A stretch of DNA of 64,000 bases from Pseudomonas sp. MYb118 (GTDB lineage Bacteria; Pseudomonadota; Gammaproteobacteria; Pseudomonadales; Pseudomonadaceae): NCBI RefSeq assembly GCF_040947875.1, contig NZ_JBFRXN010000001.1, positions 620,001 through 684,000 of the forward strand, written 5' to 3'. This document shows, piece after piece, positions 45,628 through 55,308 of the stretch. The first letter of the stretch is position 1, and each line of letters starts with the position of its first letter. A program made the translations under genes and the position numbers. The notes under the pieces are model-generated. The model saw only the letters and a list, made by a program, of their open reading frames with translations, searched no databases and was not told the DNA's origin.

Positions 45628-46655
45628 ACCGGGCGGGCGTCGACAGGACGCAGCCGACGCCACGCTCCCGGGCCCTGGGCATGCACCTGATCCTGATGCT
45701 GGTGACCTGTCTGCTGGCCACCCGCGTTCTGGTGGCCCACGACGGCGTGCTGGCGCCGACGCAATCGGCCACGCCCTGGGGCGGTGATTACTTCCCCAAC
45801 ACCCTGCTGACCGACCAGGACGGTCGGCAGGTGCGGTTCTTCGACGACCTGATCAAAGGCAAGGTGGTGGTGATCAATTTCATCTTCACCTCTTGCAGCG
45901 ATTCATGTCCGCTGGAAACGGCGCGCCTGCGCCAGGTGCAAAAGCTGCTGGGGGACCGGGTGGGCAAGGACATTTTTTTCTACTCGATCAGCATCGACCC
46001 CTTGAGCGATACCCCCGAAGTGCTCAAGGCCTATTCACAACGTTTCAAGGTTGGGCCGGGCTGGCAGTTCCTGACCGGCGAGTTCGAGGCCGTCACCGAT
46101 CTGCGCAAGAAGCTCGGGCTGTTCATCGAAGGCGTCGACAACGGCCGCAGCAAGGACCACAACCTGAGCCTGATCGTCGGCAACCAGGAAACCGGGCGCT
46201 GGATGAAAGCCTCACCGTTCGAGAACCCGTGGATCCTCGCCGACCAACTGGCCAACACCCTGCAGAACTGGAAGCAGGCCAGTGCCGAAGAAAGCTACGC
46301 CAATGCTCCCGAAATCCGCCCGCCGAGCAATGGCGAAGAATTGTTCCGTACCCGATGCGCGTCGTGCCACAGCCTCGGGCCCCAGGACGGGCAGGGTATC
46401 GGCATGCGCAGCATCGGCCCGGACCTGATCGGCGTGACTCGCCAGCGCGAGCCGGCCTGGCTCAATCGCTGGATTCGCGAGCCGGATCGCCTGCTGGCCG
46501 AGAAGGACCCGATCGCCACGCAGTTGTTCGAGCGTTATGAGCGAATTCCGATGCCCAACTTGCGCCTGGATGAGCAGTCGGCGCAGTCGATCATCGACTT
46601 TTTGCAGGAGGAAACCGAACGACAGCAACCGTTGCAGGCCGCCCAGGTGCAATAG
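45624..46655 (+). CDS. SCO1/SenC copper chaperone fused to cytochrome c
   Basis: A 343-residue exported protein: N-terminal hydrophobic segment (MHLILMLVTCLLATRVLV), SCO domain with copper motif CSDSCP near residue 93 and partner His in DHNLSLIVG near 175, then a class I cytochrome c with CASCHSLG near 250 and a late Met (RIPMPNLRLDE). SCO-cytochrome fusions can pass electrons while loading copper. ATGA overlap with mcoA makes it the likely assembly factor of that oxidase. Confidence 0.92.
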
Positions 46656-46757
46656 CGGCTAAATACAATCATTGAGGCCGTCGGTTTCGATCAATGCCAC
46701 CTACACTGATTCGAAACACCACGGGAAATGCCTTACGTCGCGACCAGGACTCCACCC

Positions 46758-48254
46758 ATGCAGATACTCGACCCACCACCAGTACCTGCGTTGCCGACCA
46801 CGCCAGCCGAAGAAGGCTTGGGCTTGCGGGGACAATTCAATCTGCTGCGCTGGTTTTCCCTGGGCAGCTTCCTGATCATCGCCGGGGTGGCGCTGGCGCT
46901 GGGCTACATTTCCACGCGTTTCGTGGTGGAGGAGAGCATCGAGCGTGATTCCATGCTCACCGCGCAGTTCGTCCAAGCCATCGGCGCCGCCGAAATCCGC
47001 CATGCCTCGATCTCGCCGACCCGGACCATCGGCGAAATGCTCGACCCGCGCCAGGATGACGATGATCCTGACCTGACGGCGCAGGCCCGGGCCTCTTCCC
47101 GTGGCGAATTTCTCGATCATGTCGAGCATCTGCCCGACCTGCTGCTGGCCACCGTGTACGCCCTGGACCGTACCGTGGTCTGGTCGACCAACCCGGAGCT
47201 GATCGGGGTGCGCATTGCTGATGACGATGAGCTGGACGAGTCCTTCGAAATGAAGGAACCGGTGTCCACCAGTTACCACGAAATTGATGAGGAACGCCCC
47301 GAGCAGCGCCTGCTGCGTGAGCCCGAATACCTGTTCATCGAGAACTACATCCCGATGTTCAACGCCGATAAAAGCAAAGTGATTGCGATGGTGGAGATCT
47401 ACAAGGAGCCGGCGGACCTGGTGGCGAGCATCCAGCGCGGCTTCAAGACCATCTGGTTTGCCACGCTGCTGGGCGGCGCCGCGATTTATCTGGGGCTGTT
47501 CTGGATCGTCTGGCGCGCGGCCAAGCTGCTGGAGAGCCAGCAGAAGCAACTGATCAGCAACGAAACCTTCGTCGCCCTGGGGGAAATGTCCTCGGCGGTG
47601 GCCCACAGCCTGCGCAACCCACTGGCGAACATCCGTTCCAGCGCCGAGCTGGCCCAGGAAATCGCCAGCCACGGTGCGCAGAAGAACATTGGCGACATCA
47701 TCAGCCAGGTCGATCGCATGTCGCGTTGGGTGCGCGAGTTGCTGGTGTCGTTGCGCCCCGTCAATGACGATGACGAAACGGTGGATCTGGTGGCCGCCAT
47801 CGACGACACCCTGAGCGCCTTCGAAGCGCTGATCAAGCGCTGTGGCGTCGAAGTGCGCTTTACGTCGATGGCCTGCACACCGGTCGTCAGCCAACAGGTG
47901 CTGCTGACGCAAATTCTCAATAGCCTGTTCGCTAACGCCCTGGAGGCGATGCCCAAGGGCGGCGTGCTGAGCATCGACATCGAATCGCAACATCCCGGCC
48001 ATTTGCGCATGACCCTGAGCGACACCGGCAAGGGCATGAGCCGGCAACAACAGCAAATGGTTTTCAAACCGTTTTTCACCACCAAACAAGGTGGCCTGGG
48101 CGTCGGCCTGGCCCTGGTCAAAAGAATAATGGAGCGCTTTGAAGGCTCGGTCGAACTGACCAGCCAGGAGCAGGAAGGAACCCGCGTCAGTCTCAATTTT
48201 AAAGTGGCAACGGGAGAGGATCATGGAGCACAGCATTCTACTGGTCGAGGATGA
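46758..48254 (+). CDS. mnxS2: Sensor histidine kinase MnxS2-like
   Basis: A 498-residue membrane kinase with the same plan as MnxS1: membrane helix, periplasmic sensor (residues about 60-220), second helix, His in SSAVAHSLRNPLANIRS, N box (ILNSLFANALEAM), G1 (DTGKGM) and G2 (GGLGVGLALVKRIME). The sensor regions share wording (DPRQD, WSTNPEL, FIENYIP), so both probably see related signals. Start 46758 gives AGGA upstream; 46728 is an alternative. It overlaps mnxR by 32 nt. Confidence 0.85.
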   Translation: MQILDPPPVPALPTTPAEEGLGLRGQFNLLRWFSLGSFLIIAGVALALGYISTRFVVEESIERDSMLTAQFVQAIGAAEIRHASISPTRTIGEMLDPRQDDDDPDLTAQARASSRGEFLDHVEHLPDLLLATVYALDRTVVWSTNPELIGVRIADDDELDESFEMKEPVSTSYHEIDEERPEQRLLREPEYLFIENYIPMFNADKSKVIAMVEIYKEPADLVASIQRGFKTIWFATLLGGAAIYLGLFWIVWRAAKLLESQQKQLISNETFVALGEMSSAVAHSLRNPLANIRSSAELAQEIASHGAQKNIGDIISQVDRMSRWVRELLVSLRPVNDDDETVDLVAAIDDTLSAFEALIKRCGVEVRFTSMACTPVVSQQVLLTQILNSLFANALEAMPKGGVLSIDIESQHPGHLRMTLSDTGKGMSRQQQQMVFKPFFTTKQGGLGVGLALVKRIMERFEGSVELTSQEQEGTRVSLNFKVATGEDHGAQHSTGRG

Positions 48255-49653
48255 CGAACTCCTCGCCGAGAATATCCAGACGTACCTGGAGCGCAGGGAC
48301 TTCGAGGTGACGGTCTGCCATTCGGCTGAAGAGGCGCTGGACCAGATGCGCACGTTTGCCCCCGACGTGGTGCTCACCGACAACTCGCTGCCGGGCATGA
48401 GCGGTCACGACCTGATCCAGAAGCTGCGCATCAGCGCGCCGGATCTGAAAGTGATCATGATGACCGGCTACGGCAATGTCGAAGACGCCGTGGTGGCAAT
48501 GAAGGAAGGTGCTTTTCACTACGTGACCAAACCGGTGGCGCTGCCCGAACTCAAGCTGATGCTCGACAAGGCCCTGGCCACTGACCGGATGGAACGTACC
48601 CTGTCGTTCTACCAGGAGCGCGAAGCGCAGAAGTCGGGAGTGCAAGCCTTGATCGGTGAATCAGCGCCCATGCAGCACCTGAAAAACACCATTGGCCAGT
48701 TGCTCGACGCCGAACGGCGCATGACCAATGGTGATCTGCCCCCGGTGCTGGTCGAAGGCGAAACCGGCACCGGCAAGGAACTGGTGGCCCGCGCCCTGCA
48801 TTTCGACGGGCCACGCAGCAAGGGCCCGTTCATTGAATTCAACTGTGCCTCGATCCCCTCCAACCTGCTGGAGTCGGAACTGTTCGGCCATGAGAAGGGC
48901 GCGTTCACCGACGCCAAGGACCGCCGGGTCGGGCTGGTCGAAGCGGCGGATGGCGGCACCCTGTTTCTCGATGAAGTGGGGGAGATGGACCTGCTGCTGC
49001 AGGCCAAGCTGCTGAAACTGCTGGAAGACCGCACCATTCGCCGGGTGGGGTCGGTCAAGGAGCGCAAGGTCGACCTGCGGGTGATCAGCGCCACCAACTG
49101 CAACCTCGAACAGATGGTCCAGCAGGGCAAGTTCCGCCGCGACCTGTTCTTCCGTCTGCGCATCATCTCGATCAAGGTGCCACGCCTGTATGCCCGAGGC
49201 GAAGACATCCTGTTGCTGGCCCGGCATTTCCTGGCCCTGCACGGCAAACGTTATGGCAAGCCGCACCTGCATTTCAGCGACCAGGCCGAAGAGCTGATGC
49301 TCAGCTACAGCTGGCCGGGCAACGTGCGCGAGTTGCGCAACATGCTGGAACAGACCGTCTTGCTCGCCCAGAGCGACACCATCGCCGCGCACCAGTTGAA
49401 CGTGTGCATGAGCCTGGTGGATGAACCGCTGGTGATGCCGGAGATGCCCCACAGCGAACCTCGCCCGGTGTACAGCGCCAGCAGCGAGTCGATGAACCTG
49501 CCGGAAGTGGAGCGCGACATGGTGCGCAAGATGCTCGACAAGACCGACTGGAACGTCACCAAGTCCGCGCGCCTGCTGGGCTTGAGCCGGGACATGCTGC
49601 GTTACCGGATCGAAAAGCTCGGCCTGGCACGTCCGGACAAACGTCAGTGGTAA
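48223..49653 (+). CDS. mnxR: Sigma54-dependent response regulator MnxR-like
   Basis: A 476-residue NtrC-type activator. Receiver domain with acid pocket VEDDE and Asp53 (LTDNSLPG); AAA+ domain with Walker A GETGTGKE near 181, the sigma54-contact loop reading GAFTDA rather than GAFTGA near 226, Walker [12 protein letters not shown]-terminal Fis-type HTH ([21 protein letters not shown]). It would be phosphorylated by MnxS1/MnxS2 and act at the -24/-12 promoters listed here. GGGAGAGGATC stands before ATG inside the mnxS2 end. Name by similarity and context to P. putida GB-1. Confidence 0.87.
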   Translation: MEHSILLVEDDELLAENIQTYLERRDFEVTVCHSAEEALDQMRTFAPDVVLTDNSLPGMSGHDLIQKLRISAPDLKVIMMTGYGNVEDAVVAMKEGAFHYVTKPVALPELKLMLDKALATDRMERTLSFYQEREAQKSGVQALIGESAPMQHLKNTIGQLLDAERRMTNGDLPPVLVEGETGTGKELVARALHFDGPRSKGPFIEFNCASIPSNLLESELFGHEKGAFTDAKDRRVGLVEAADGGTLFLDEVGEMDLLLQAKLLKLLEDRTIRRVGSVKERKVDLRVISATNCNLEQMVQQGKFRRDLFFRLRIISIKVPRLYARGEDILLLARHFLALHGKRYGKPHLHFSDQAEELMLSYSWPGNVRELRNMLEQTVLLAQSDTIAAHQLNVCMSLVDEPLVMPEMPHSEPRPVYSASSESMNLPEVERDMVRKMLDKTDWNVTKSARLLGLSRDMLRYRIEKLGLARPDKRQW

Positions 49654-50033
49654 ACCGTCATCGCCTTCTGGCTGATACAGGTCAGCAGGCAACCGGGGTC
49701 GACGACTTCCTGGTTGACGTAGACCCCGCGCTCGGCGTCGTAGGTGCGGATGAACACCCGCACGGTGGCGTCGGCGACTGTCGGCAGGCGTGAATCGGAA
49801 AATTCATGCTGGCTGGAAATCGGGATGAAATCCTGCGGCGCCGTGGGAATGTACGAGCCCGGCGGCACCGTGCTCAGGCTCGGTGGCACCGGGTGAGCGA
49901 ACGGCTGATCGGCGCCGTAGTAGTTGAACTCGCTGCTGTACTCGGACGTCGGTGGCAGGCTGTCGTCCGCGTGGGCGGCGAGGGTGGTGGTCAGGCCGAG
50001 GGCGAACAACAGCATCAGATCGGTGTGTTTCAT
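49644..50033 (-). CDS. Small secreted protein of unknown function
   Basis: A 129-residue exported protein: signal MKHTDLMLLFALGLTTTLAAHA, then Pro/Ser/Tyr-rich sequence (SEFNYYGADQPFAHPVPPS) and a small domain with TVRVFIRTYDAERGVYVNQ and two Cys in DPGCLLTCISQ. Family not recognised. ATG 50033 is chosen for the signal peptide. It converges on mnxR with a 10-bp overlap of the ends. No -24/-12 element was found in front of it. Confidence 0.7.
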   Translation of the reverse strand: MKHTDLMLLFALGLTTTLAAHADDSLPPTSEYSSEFNYYGADQPFAHPVPPSLSTVPPGSYIPTAPQDFIPISSQHEFSDSRLPTVADATVRVFIRTYDAERGVYVNQEVVDPGCLLTCISQKAMTVYH

Positions 50034-50202
50034 GGCTGCACCTGCGAAATCGGTTTTCCCGCATGTCCCCAAGGCCATTAACTATAGCTGCCGGGCGTGG
50101 CGGCTGCCGGTTTACAACATTGCTACAAACGCCACATGGGGTTGTCGTCAGCGCTGATCTAGACTCGGTCCGGTTCAACAACTGCCCATTCTGGAGCGTG
50201 CA

Positions 50203-51012
50203 ATGGAAATGCCGTCAAACCAATCAGCCATCGCCAGCAACCGCGATGCCTGGAACGACTCTGCCCGACATCACAAGGAAAACCCCGAATGGCTGTCCCT
50301 GCTGGAACAGGTGACCCAGGCCGATTTTTCCTGCCTCGACGACACCCTGTGCACGGTGCTGCAACAGGTGGGTGTCGAGGGCAAGGCCGTGGTGCAACTG
50401 GGCTGCAACAACGGCCGCGAGAGCCTGTCGCTGTTTGCGCTGGGCGCGGATAGCGTGGTGGGGGTGGACCAGTCGGCGGCGTTTCTCGAACAGGCTCGGG
50501 AGCTTGCGGCCCGCTCGCCGCACCCGGCCCGGTTCATCGAGGCCGACATCCATCACCTGCCGGATGAACTGCGCGAGCGCTTCGATGTGGCCCTGATCAC
50601 CATCGGCGTATTGGGCTGGATGCCGGATGTTGGCGAGTTCTTCCGTCACGTTGCAAGCGTCCTCAAGCCCGGTGGCGTGCTGGTGGTGTACGAAACCCAT
50701 CCGTTCCTGGAAATGTTCGACCCCGAGGCCGCCGACCCTTATCGCCTGGACAGCTCCTACTTTCGCCGCGAGCCGTTCGTGCAAAACCAGCCGATCGTCT
50801 ACGAAGGCAAGGTCGATCAACCGGCGGCGACGTCCTACTGGTTCGTCCACACCCTGGGCGACCTCTTCACCGCCGCCATCGCGGCGGGCCTGCAGATCAG
50901 CCATTTCCAGGAATATCCGCATTCCAACCGTGAAGAGCTGTATGACCGATATCAGCAACAGACCGCGCAATTGCCGATGTGTTTTACCTGGGTGGCGGTG
51001 AAACACCTGTAG
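50203..51012 (+). CDS. SAM-dependent class I methyltransferase
   Basis: A 269-residue cytoplasmic methyltransferase. The SAM motif I reads VVQLGCNNGRESLSLFALG with acidic GVDQS following (about residues 60-90), motif II-like DVALITIGVLGWM, and VLKPGGVLVVYETHP. Substrate unknown. GGAG six bases before ATG. Stands alone after the Mn cluster, with a REP pair behind it. Confidence 0.9.
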   Translation: MEMPSNQSAIASNRDAWNDSARHHKENPEWLSLLEQVTQADFSCLDDTLCTVLQQVGVEGKAVVQLGCNNGRESLSLFALGADSVVGVDQSAAFLEQARELAARSPHPARFIEADIHHLPDELRERFDVALITIGVLGWMPDVGEFFRHVASVLKPGGVLVVYETHPFLEMFDPEAADPYRLDSSYFRREPFVQNQPIVYEGKVDQPAATSYWFVHTLGDLFTAAIAAGLQISHFQEYPHSNREELYDRYQQQTAQLPMCFTWVAVKHL

Positions 51013-51121
51013 GAGCGAGCTTGCTCGCGATGGGCGTGAACGATAACGCTGACTGTCTGGAGGGCCGCGGTGCCTGATCCGCCATCGCGAGCAATCGAGC
51101 GTCGACCGGCTGCTCCTACAG
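51007..51121. repeat. REPIN, degenerate right arm
   Basis: Left arm CTGTAGGAGCGAGCTTGCTC overlaps the methyltransferase stop; the right arm GCGAGCAATCGAGCGTCGAC then CTGCTCCTACA carries an insertion. Confidence 0.8.
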
Positions 51122-51149
51122 GGGATCTGCTTTAGGAAAGCCCTTGTGT

Positions 51150-51488
51150 TTACTGGGGAGAGGAAGGCGAGACGGTGTATTCAGATTGCTGAATGATTTC
51201 CGAATGGCCTGGTTGTGCGCGCAAGTCGATTCCAAGTGCATGGACGACTTTCAACACGGTCTCGAAACGGGGCTTGGCACCGGGCGCGAACGCTTTGCAC
51301 AGGCTCTCGCGCCCCATGCCTGATTCCTTGGCAATCTGTGTCATGCCGCGAGCCTTCACCACGTAGCCGATAGCCCGGAGAAACTCCTCGTTATCGCCGT
51401 CTGCCAGTACCTGGGACAGGTATTCGCTGATGGCTTCATCGCTGTCCAGCAGCGCTGCCATATCAAATGCAGTCAAAGTCTGGCTCAT
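51150..51488 (-). CDS. HTH antitoxin of a HigBA/RelE-type module
   Basis: A 112-residue DNA-binding protein with a helix-turn-helix (GMTQIAKESGMGRESLCKAF, residues 48-67) and the 'putative addiction module antidote' wording around it (FLRAIGYVVKARG, KPRFETVLKVVHALGI). It should neutralise the toxin encoded just upstream and repress the pair. Starts two bases after the toxin stop. Confidence 0.92.
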   Translation of the reverse strand: MSQTLTAFDMAALLDSDEAISEYLSQVLADGDNEEFLRAIGYVVKARGMTQIAKESGMGRESLCKAFAPGAKPRFETVLKVVHALGIDLRAQPGHSEIIQQSEYTVSPSSPQ

Positions 51489-51490
51489 GG

Positions 51491-51784
51491 CTAAACCTCC
51501 TTGGCCAATTTTTTTGCACGCCTAATGTCAGCGGCTTGCGAGGATTTGTCGCCACCGGCAAGCAGTACAATGACAATGTTATTGCGCAGCGTGAAGTAGA
51601 CCCGATAGCCGGCACCGATGTCCACGCGCATTTCGGAAACGCCTTCACCTACCGATTTCACATCGCCAAGGTTTCCTGTTGTTGCTCGGTCTATGCGTCG
51701 AGCGATTGCCATCTTTGCCCGTAAATCACGGACAGAGGAATGCCATGTCGCGAAATGGGTGGTTTGTTGAATGAGATAATTCAT
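51491..51784 (-). CDS. RelE/HigB-family toxin
   Basis: A 97-residue mRNA-interferase-like toxin: FATWHSSVRDLRAKMAIARRI, VSEMRVDIGAGYRVYF, LLAGGDKSSQAADI, typical of the type II 'addiction module killer' group. Toxin before antitoxin is the HigBA order. ATG 51784 is preferred; the 11-residue longer form lacks support. Confidence 0.92.
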   Translation of the reverse strand: MNYLIQQTTHFATWHSSVRDLRAKMAIARRIDRATTGNLGDVKSVGEGVSEMRVDIGAGYRVYFTLRNNIVIVLLAGGDKSSQAADIRRAKKLAKEV

Positions 51785-51931
51785 CAAACGACTGTATCCA
51801 TTTGGGCATTTGCACACAGTCAGTCGGTTCTGTGGTCGGGCGGTGTTTTTCTTTTTATTTTCGTAGGGCTATCCGTTGCCCGCCGCACAAATGCTGCAAT
51901 GGATTACGTGATCTGGTTAACCCTCTGACAC

Positions 51932-51961
51932 CTGTAGGAGCGAGCATGCTCGCTCCTACAG
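51932..51961. repeat. Minimal REP palindrome
   Basis: CTGTAGGAGCGAGCATGCTC followed directly by GCTCCTACA, a doublet with no spacer. Confidence 0.85.
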
Positions 51962-52002
51962 GGGATCTGCGCCATCCGCCGATCTCATGAACACCACGGT
52001 AC

Positions 52003-52030
52003 CTGTAGGAGCGAGCTTGCTCGCGATGGA
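52003..52030 (+). repeat. Single REP element
   Basis: CTGTAGGAGCGAGCTTGCTC GCGATGG with no inverted partner. The rest of 51785-52166 shows no gene I can support. Confidence 0.85.
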
Positions 52031-52166
52031 GGTAAACGATGACGAGGGCTGTTTGGCTGCCTGCGGCGTCTCGGTCACCATCACGTCACTGGAGGCAATA
52101 TCAGAAAACTGCCAGTCACCGCCCATCCCCGTTATCCTGTGCCCACACTTTCCAAAGGTCATCCCC

Positions 52167-52835
52167 ATGCTTGAGGTCCAGGGTGTCTTCAAAAGCTATG
52201 CCACAGCGCAAGGTCCATTGCCGGTGTTGCAGGGGATCGACCTGAGGCTAAAACCCGGCAGCAGTTTGGCGCTGATGGGGGAATCGGGCAGTGGCAAGAG
52301 CACCTTGCTGCACCTGATCGCCGGGCTGGACAAGGTCGACCGCGGCAGCATTCGCAGTGGCGAGCATCGGCTCGAGCAGATGAGCGAAGGGCAGCTCGCC
52401 GATTGGCGGCGCACGGAAATCGGCCTGGTGTTCCAGCAGTTCAACCTCATCGGCAGTTTGCGCGTGGAGGATAACCTGGCCTTCCAGGCGCGATTGGCGG
52501 GGCGCTTCGATGAGCGCTGGCAGGCGCATCTGGTCAGGCGATTGGGCCTGGGGGATGTGCTGCGCCGCTACCCGGAGCAATTGTCCGGTGGCCAGCAACA
52601 GCGGGTCGCCCTGGGACGCGCATTGGCAGCACAACCCAAGTTGCTGCTGGCCGATGAGCCCACGGGCAGCCTCGATGAAGCCACCAGCGATGAAGTCTTG
52701 AAGTTGTTGCTGGAACTGCTTGAAGACAGCCCGACCACCTTGTTGATGGTCACCCACAGCCCGAGCGTCGCTGCGCGACTGGGGGAAAAAGTGGTGCTGC
52801 ACCGTGGTCGTCTGGTTGGCGCGGACGATCGCTGA
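52167..52835 (+). CDS. LolD/MacB-type ABC transporter ATP-binding protein
   Basis: A 222-residue ABC ATPase: Walker A GESGSGKST near 40, Q-loop VFQQFNLIGSL, signature LSGGQQQRVALGRAL near 138, Walker B LLLADEPTGSLDE. Closest to the LolD/FtsE/MacB group, which powers export or extraction of lipoproteins. ATG 52167 with AAGGT upstream; longer frames run back into the REP. It overlaps or abuts the permease gene. Confidence 0.94.
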   Translation: MLEVQGVFKSYATAQGPLPVLQGIDLRLKPGSSLALMGESGSGKSTLLHLIAGLDKVDRGSIRSGEHRLEQMSEGQLADWRRTEIGLVFQQFNLIGSLRVEDNLAFQARLAGRFDERWQAHLVRRLGLGDVLRRYPEQLSGGQQQRVALGRALAAQPKLLLADEPTGSLDEATSDEVLKLLLELLEDSPTTLLMVTHSPSVAARLGEKVVLHRGRLVGADDR

Positions 52836-52836
52836 G

Positions 52837-55308
52837 GTGCGGATTTTTTACCAGACGCTACGGGCACTGCTCAGCCATTGGCGGCGGCATCCGGTGCAAC
52901 TGTTCAGCGTGCTGACCGGGCTGTGGCTCGCCACGGGGCTGCTGACCGGTGTGCAGGCGCTGAACAGTCAGGCGCGGGACAGTTATGCCCGGGCCAGCCA
53001 GATGATCGGCGGCGAACCCCAGGCCAGTCTCAGTGCGCCCGGCGGCGGGACGTTTTCCCAGAATGTGTTCATCGAGCTGCGACGGATGGGCTGGCCGGTG
53101 TCGCCGGTCTTGCAGGGGCGGGTGACGCTCAAGGGCCATGAGGATCAGCGTCTGCAACTGATGGGGATCGAGCCGGTGTCGTTGCCGGCCGGCTCTGCGG
53201 TAGCGGGGCAAACCATGGCGATCGAGCGGATTGTCGAATTTTTCAGCCCGCCGGGCGCGACCTGGATTTCGCCGCAAACCCTGCAGGCCCTGGGGCTCAG
53301 GGAAGGGGAACGACCTGCCAGCGTGAACGGTGTGTCGCTGCCACCCCTTCAGGTGCAAGCCGACATGGCCCCCGGCGTATTGCTGGTGGACATCGGCTTT
53401 GCCCAGCAGATTCTCCAACTGCCGGAGCAGTTGTCGCGACTGCTGTTGCCCAAGGACTTCACCTCAGCCTTGCCGGATCAGTTCAAGGGCCAACTGCAAC
53501 TCAAAAGCAGCGGCGAGGAGAACAACCTGTCGCGGCTCACCGAGAGCTTTCACCTGAACCTCGATGCCCTGGGGTTTCTTTCTTTTGTCGTGGGTTTGTT
53601 CATCGTCCATGCGGCGATCGGGCTGGCCCTCGAACAACGCCGCGGCTTGCTCCGGACCCTGCGTGCCTGCGGCGTCAGCGCGCGCCGCTTGATCATTTGC
53701 CTGGCTGTCGAACTGGGTATTCTGGCGCTGATCGGCGGTATCGCCGGTGTGGTCAGCGGCTACCTGTTGGCCAGCGTGCTGTTGCCGGATGTCGCCGCCA
53801 GCCTGCGCGGGTTGTATGGCGCCGAAGTGCCGGGGCAGCTGAGCCTGAGCCCGTGGTGGTGGCTCAGCGGAGTCGGCCTGGGGCTGTTCGGCGCATTGCT
53901 GGCCGGAGCGAACAGCCTGTTGCGTGCGGCACGCTTGTCGTTGCTGGCGCTGGCCGATCCGCAAGCCTGGCATCAGGCGCATGCGCGCTGGTTGCGGCGT
54001 CAGGGTTGGGTTGCAACGCTGGCCGGCGTGATCGCACTTCTGGCGTTGGCTTTCGGCAACAGTCTGGCCAGTGGTTTCGTGCTGATGGCGTCGTTGCTGA
54101 TCGGTGCCGCGCTGGCATTGCCGGTGGTGCTCAATGGGTTGCTCAACATGCTGTTGCAGCGCCGTCGCTCAGTGCTCGGCCAATGGTTTCTCGCCGATTG
54201 CCGCCAGCAATTGCCGGCGCTGAGCCTGGCGTTGATGGCGCTGCTGCTGGCACTGGCCGCGAACATCGGCGCGGGTAGCATGACCGCGGGTTTTCGCCAG
54301 ACCTTCAACGACTGGCTCGAGCAGCGGCTGACCGCCGAACTGTACGTCAACCCGCAAAACCCGGCGCAGTCCCGGGAGTTGTTCACCTGGCTCAAACAAC
54401 AGCCATCGGTCTCGGCGGTGCTGCCCAACTGGCAGGTGACGATCCAGTTGCAGGGCTGGCCGGCGGATGTGTTCGGCGTGATCGACCACCCGAGCTATCG
54501 CCAGCATTGGCCGTTGCTCGAAGCCCTCGGTGATAATCCCTGGAAGCGGCTGGCCGAGGACGACACCCTGATGCTCAGCGAGCAACTGGCCCGGCGCCTC
54601 GACGTCCGTCTGGGTGAACACCTGACGCTGCCCACGCCGACCGGTCCGTGGTCGCCGCGCATCGTCGGTATCTATGCCGATTATGGCAATCCCAAGGGGC
54701 ACATCCTGGTCAACGCCGATCACCTGCTGCGCGGCTGGCCGCAACTGACGCCCAATCGCTTCAACCTGCGTATCGAGCCGGCTTTGATACCTGCGTTCCT
54801 CAACACCTTACAGGCCCGTTTCAGCCTCGACGACAGCCGCATCGTTGACCAGGCGCGACTCAAGGGCTGGTCCACCCAGGTGTTCGAACGCACGTTCGCG
54901 GCCACGGCCGCGTTGAACAGCCTGACCCTCGGTGTTGCTGGCGTGGCGCTGTTCATCAGTCTGCTGACCCAGAGCCAGAGCCGTCTTGGCCAACTCGCAC
55001 CCCTGTGGGCGCTGGGCGTGACGCGCCGCCAGTTGATGTTGCTCAACCTCGGGCAAACCTGGCTGCTGGCGGTATTGACGCTGGTGCTGGCGTTACCGCT
55101 GGGCATCGCGCTGGCATGGTGCCTGGACGCCGTGATCAACGTGCAGGCCTTCGGCTGGCGCCTGCCATTGCGCGTGTTTCCATTGCAACTGATGCAGTTG
55201 ATGGGGCTGGCCCTGTTGGCGACCCTGCTGGCGTCGGCGTGGCCGCTGTATTCCCTGTATCGCACGCAACCGGCGGACCTGCTGAGGACCTTTGCCCATG
55301 AGGATTAA
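52837..55308 (+). CDS. FtsX-type ABC transporter permease
   Basis: An 823-residue permease with an N-terminal helix (VQLFSVLTGLWLATGLLTGV), a large periplasmic domain, three helices near 245-360, further helices near 385-490 with a second periplasmic domain, and a C-terminal FtsX set (LGVAGVALFISLLTQSQSRLG, LWALGVTRRQLMLLNLGQTW). Two FtsX domains in one chain is the form of the DevC/AttF-like exporters. GTG 52837 follows the ATPase stop by one base and fits the usual MRIFYQTLR start; GTG 52804 is an alternative. Confidence 0.9.
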   Translation: MRIFYQTLRALLSHWRRHPVQLFSVLTGLWLATGLLTGVQALNSQARDSYARASQMIGGEPQASLSAPGGGTFSQNVFIELRRMGWPVSPVLQGRVTLKGHEDQRLQLMGIEPVSLPAGSAVAGQTMAIERIVEFFSPPGATWISPQTLQALGLREGERPASVNGVSLPPLQVQADMAPGVLLVDIGFAQQILQLPEQLSRLLLPKDFTSALPDQFKGQLQLKSSGEENNLSRLTESFHLNLDALGFLSFVVGLFIVHAAIGLALEQRRGLLRTLRACGVSARRLIICLAVELGILALIGGIAGVVSGYLLASVLLPDVAASLRGLYGAEVPGQLSLSPWWWLSGVGLGLFGALLAGANSLLRAARLSLLALADPQAWHQAHARWLRRQGWVATLAGVIALLALAFGNSLASGFVLMASLLIGAALALPVVLNGLLNMLLQRRRSVLGQWFLADCRQQLPALSLALMALLLALAANIGAGSMTAGFRQTFNDWLEQRLTAELYVNPQNPAQSRELFTWLKQQPSVSAVLPNWQVTIQLQGWPADVFGVIDHPSYRQHWPLLEALGDNPWKRLAEDDTLMLSEQLARRLDVRLGEHLTLPTPTGPWSPRIVGIYADYGNPKGHILVNADHLLRGWPQLTPNRFNLRIEPALIPAFLNTLQARFSLDDSRIVDQARLKGWSTQVFERTFAATAALNSLTLGVAGVALFISLLTQSQSRLGQLAPLWALGVTRRQLMLLNLGQTWLLAVLTLVLALPLGIALAWCLDAVINVQAFGWRLPLRVFPLQLMQLMGLALLATLLASAWPLYSLYRTQPADLLRTFAHED

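Noticed and set aside
51740..51928. 62-residue plus-strand frame with a hydrophobic stretch over the toxin start
   Set aside because: No ribosome site, and it overlaps the toxin gene and its promoter region.
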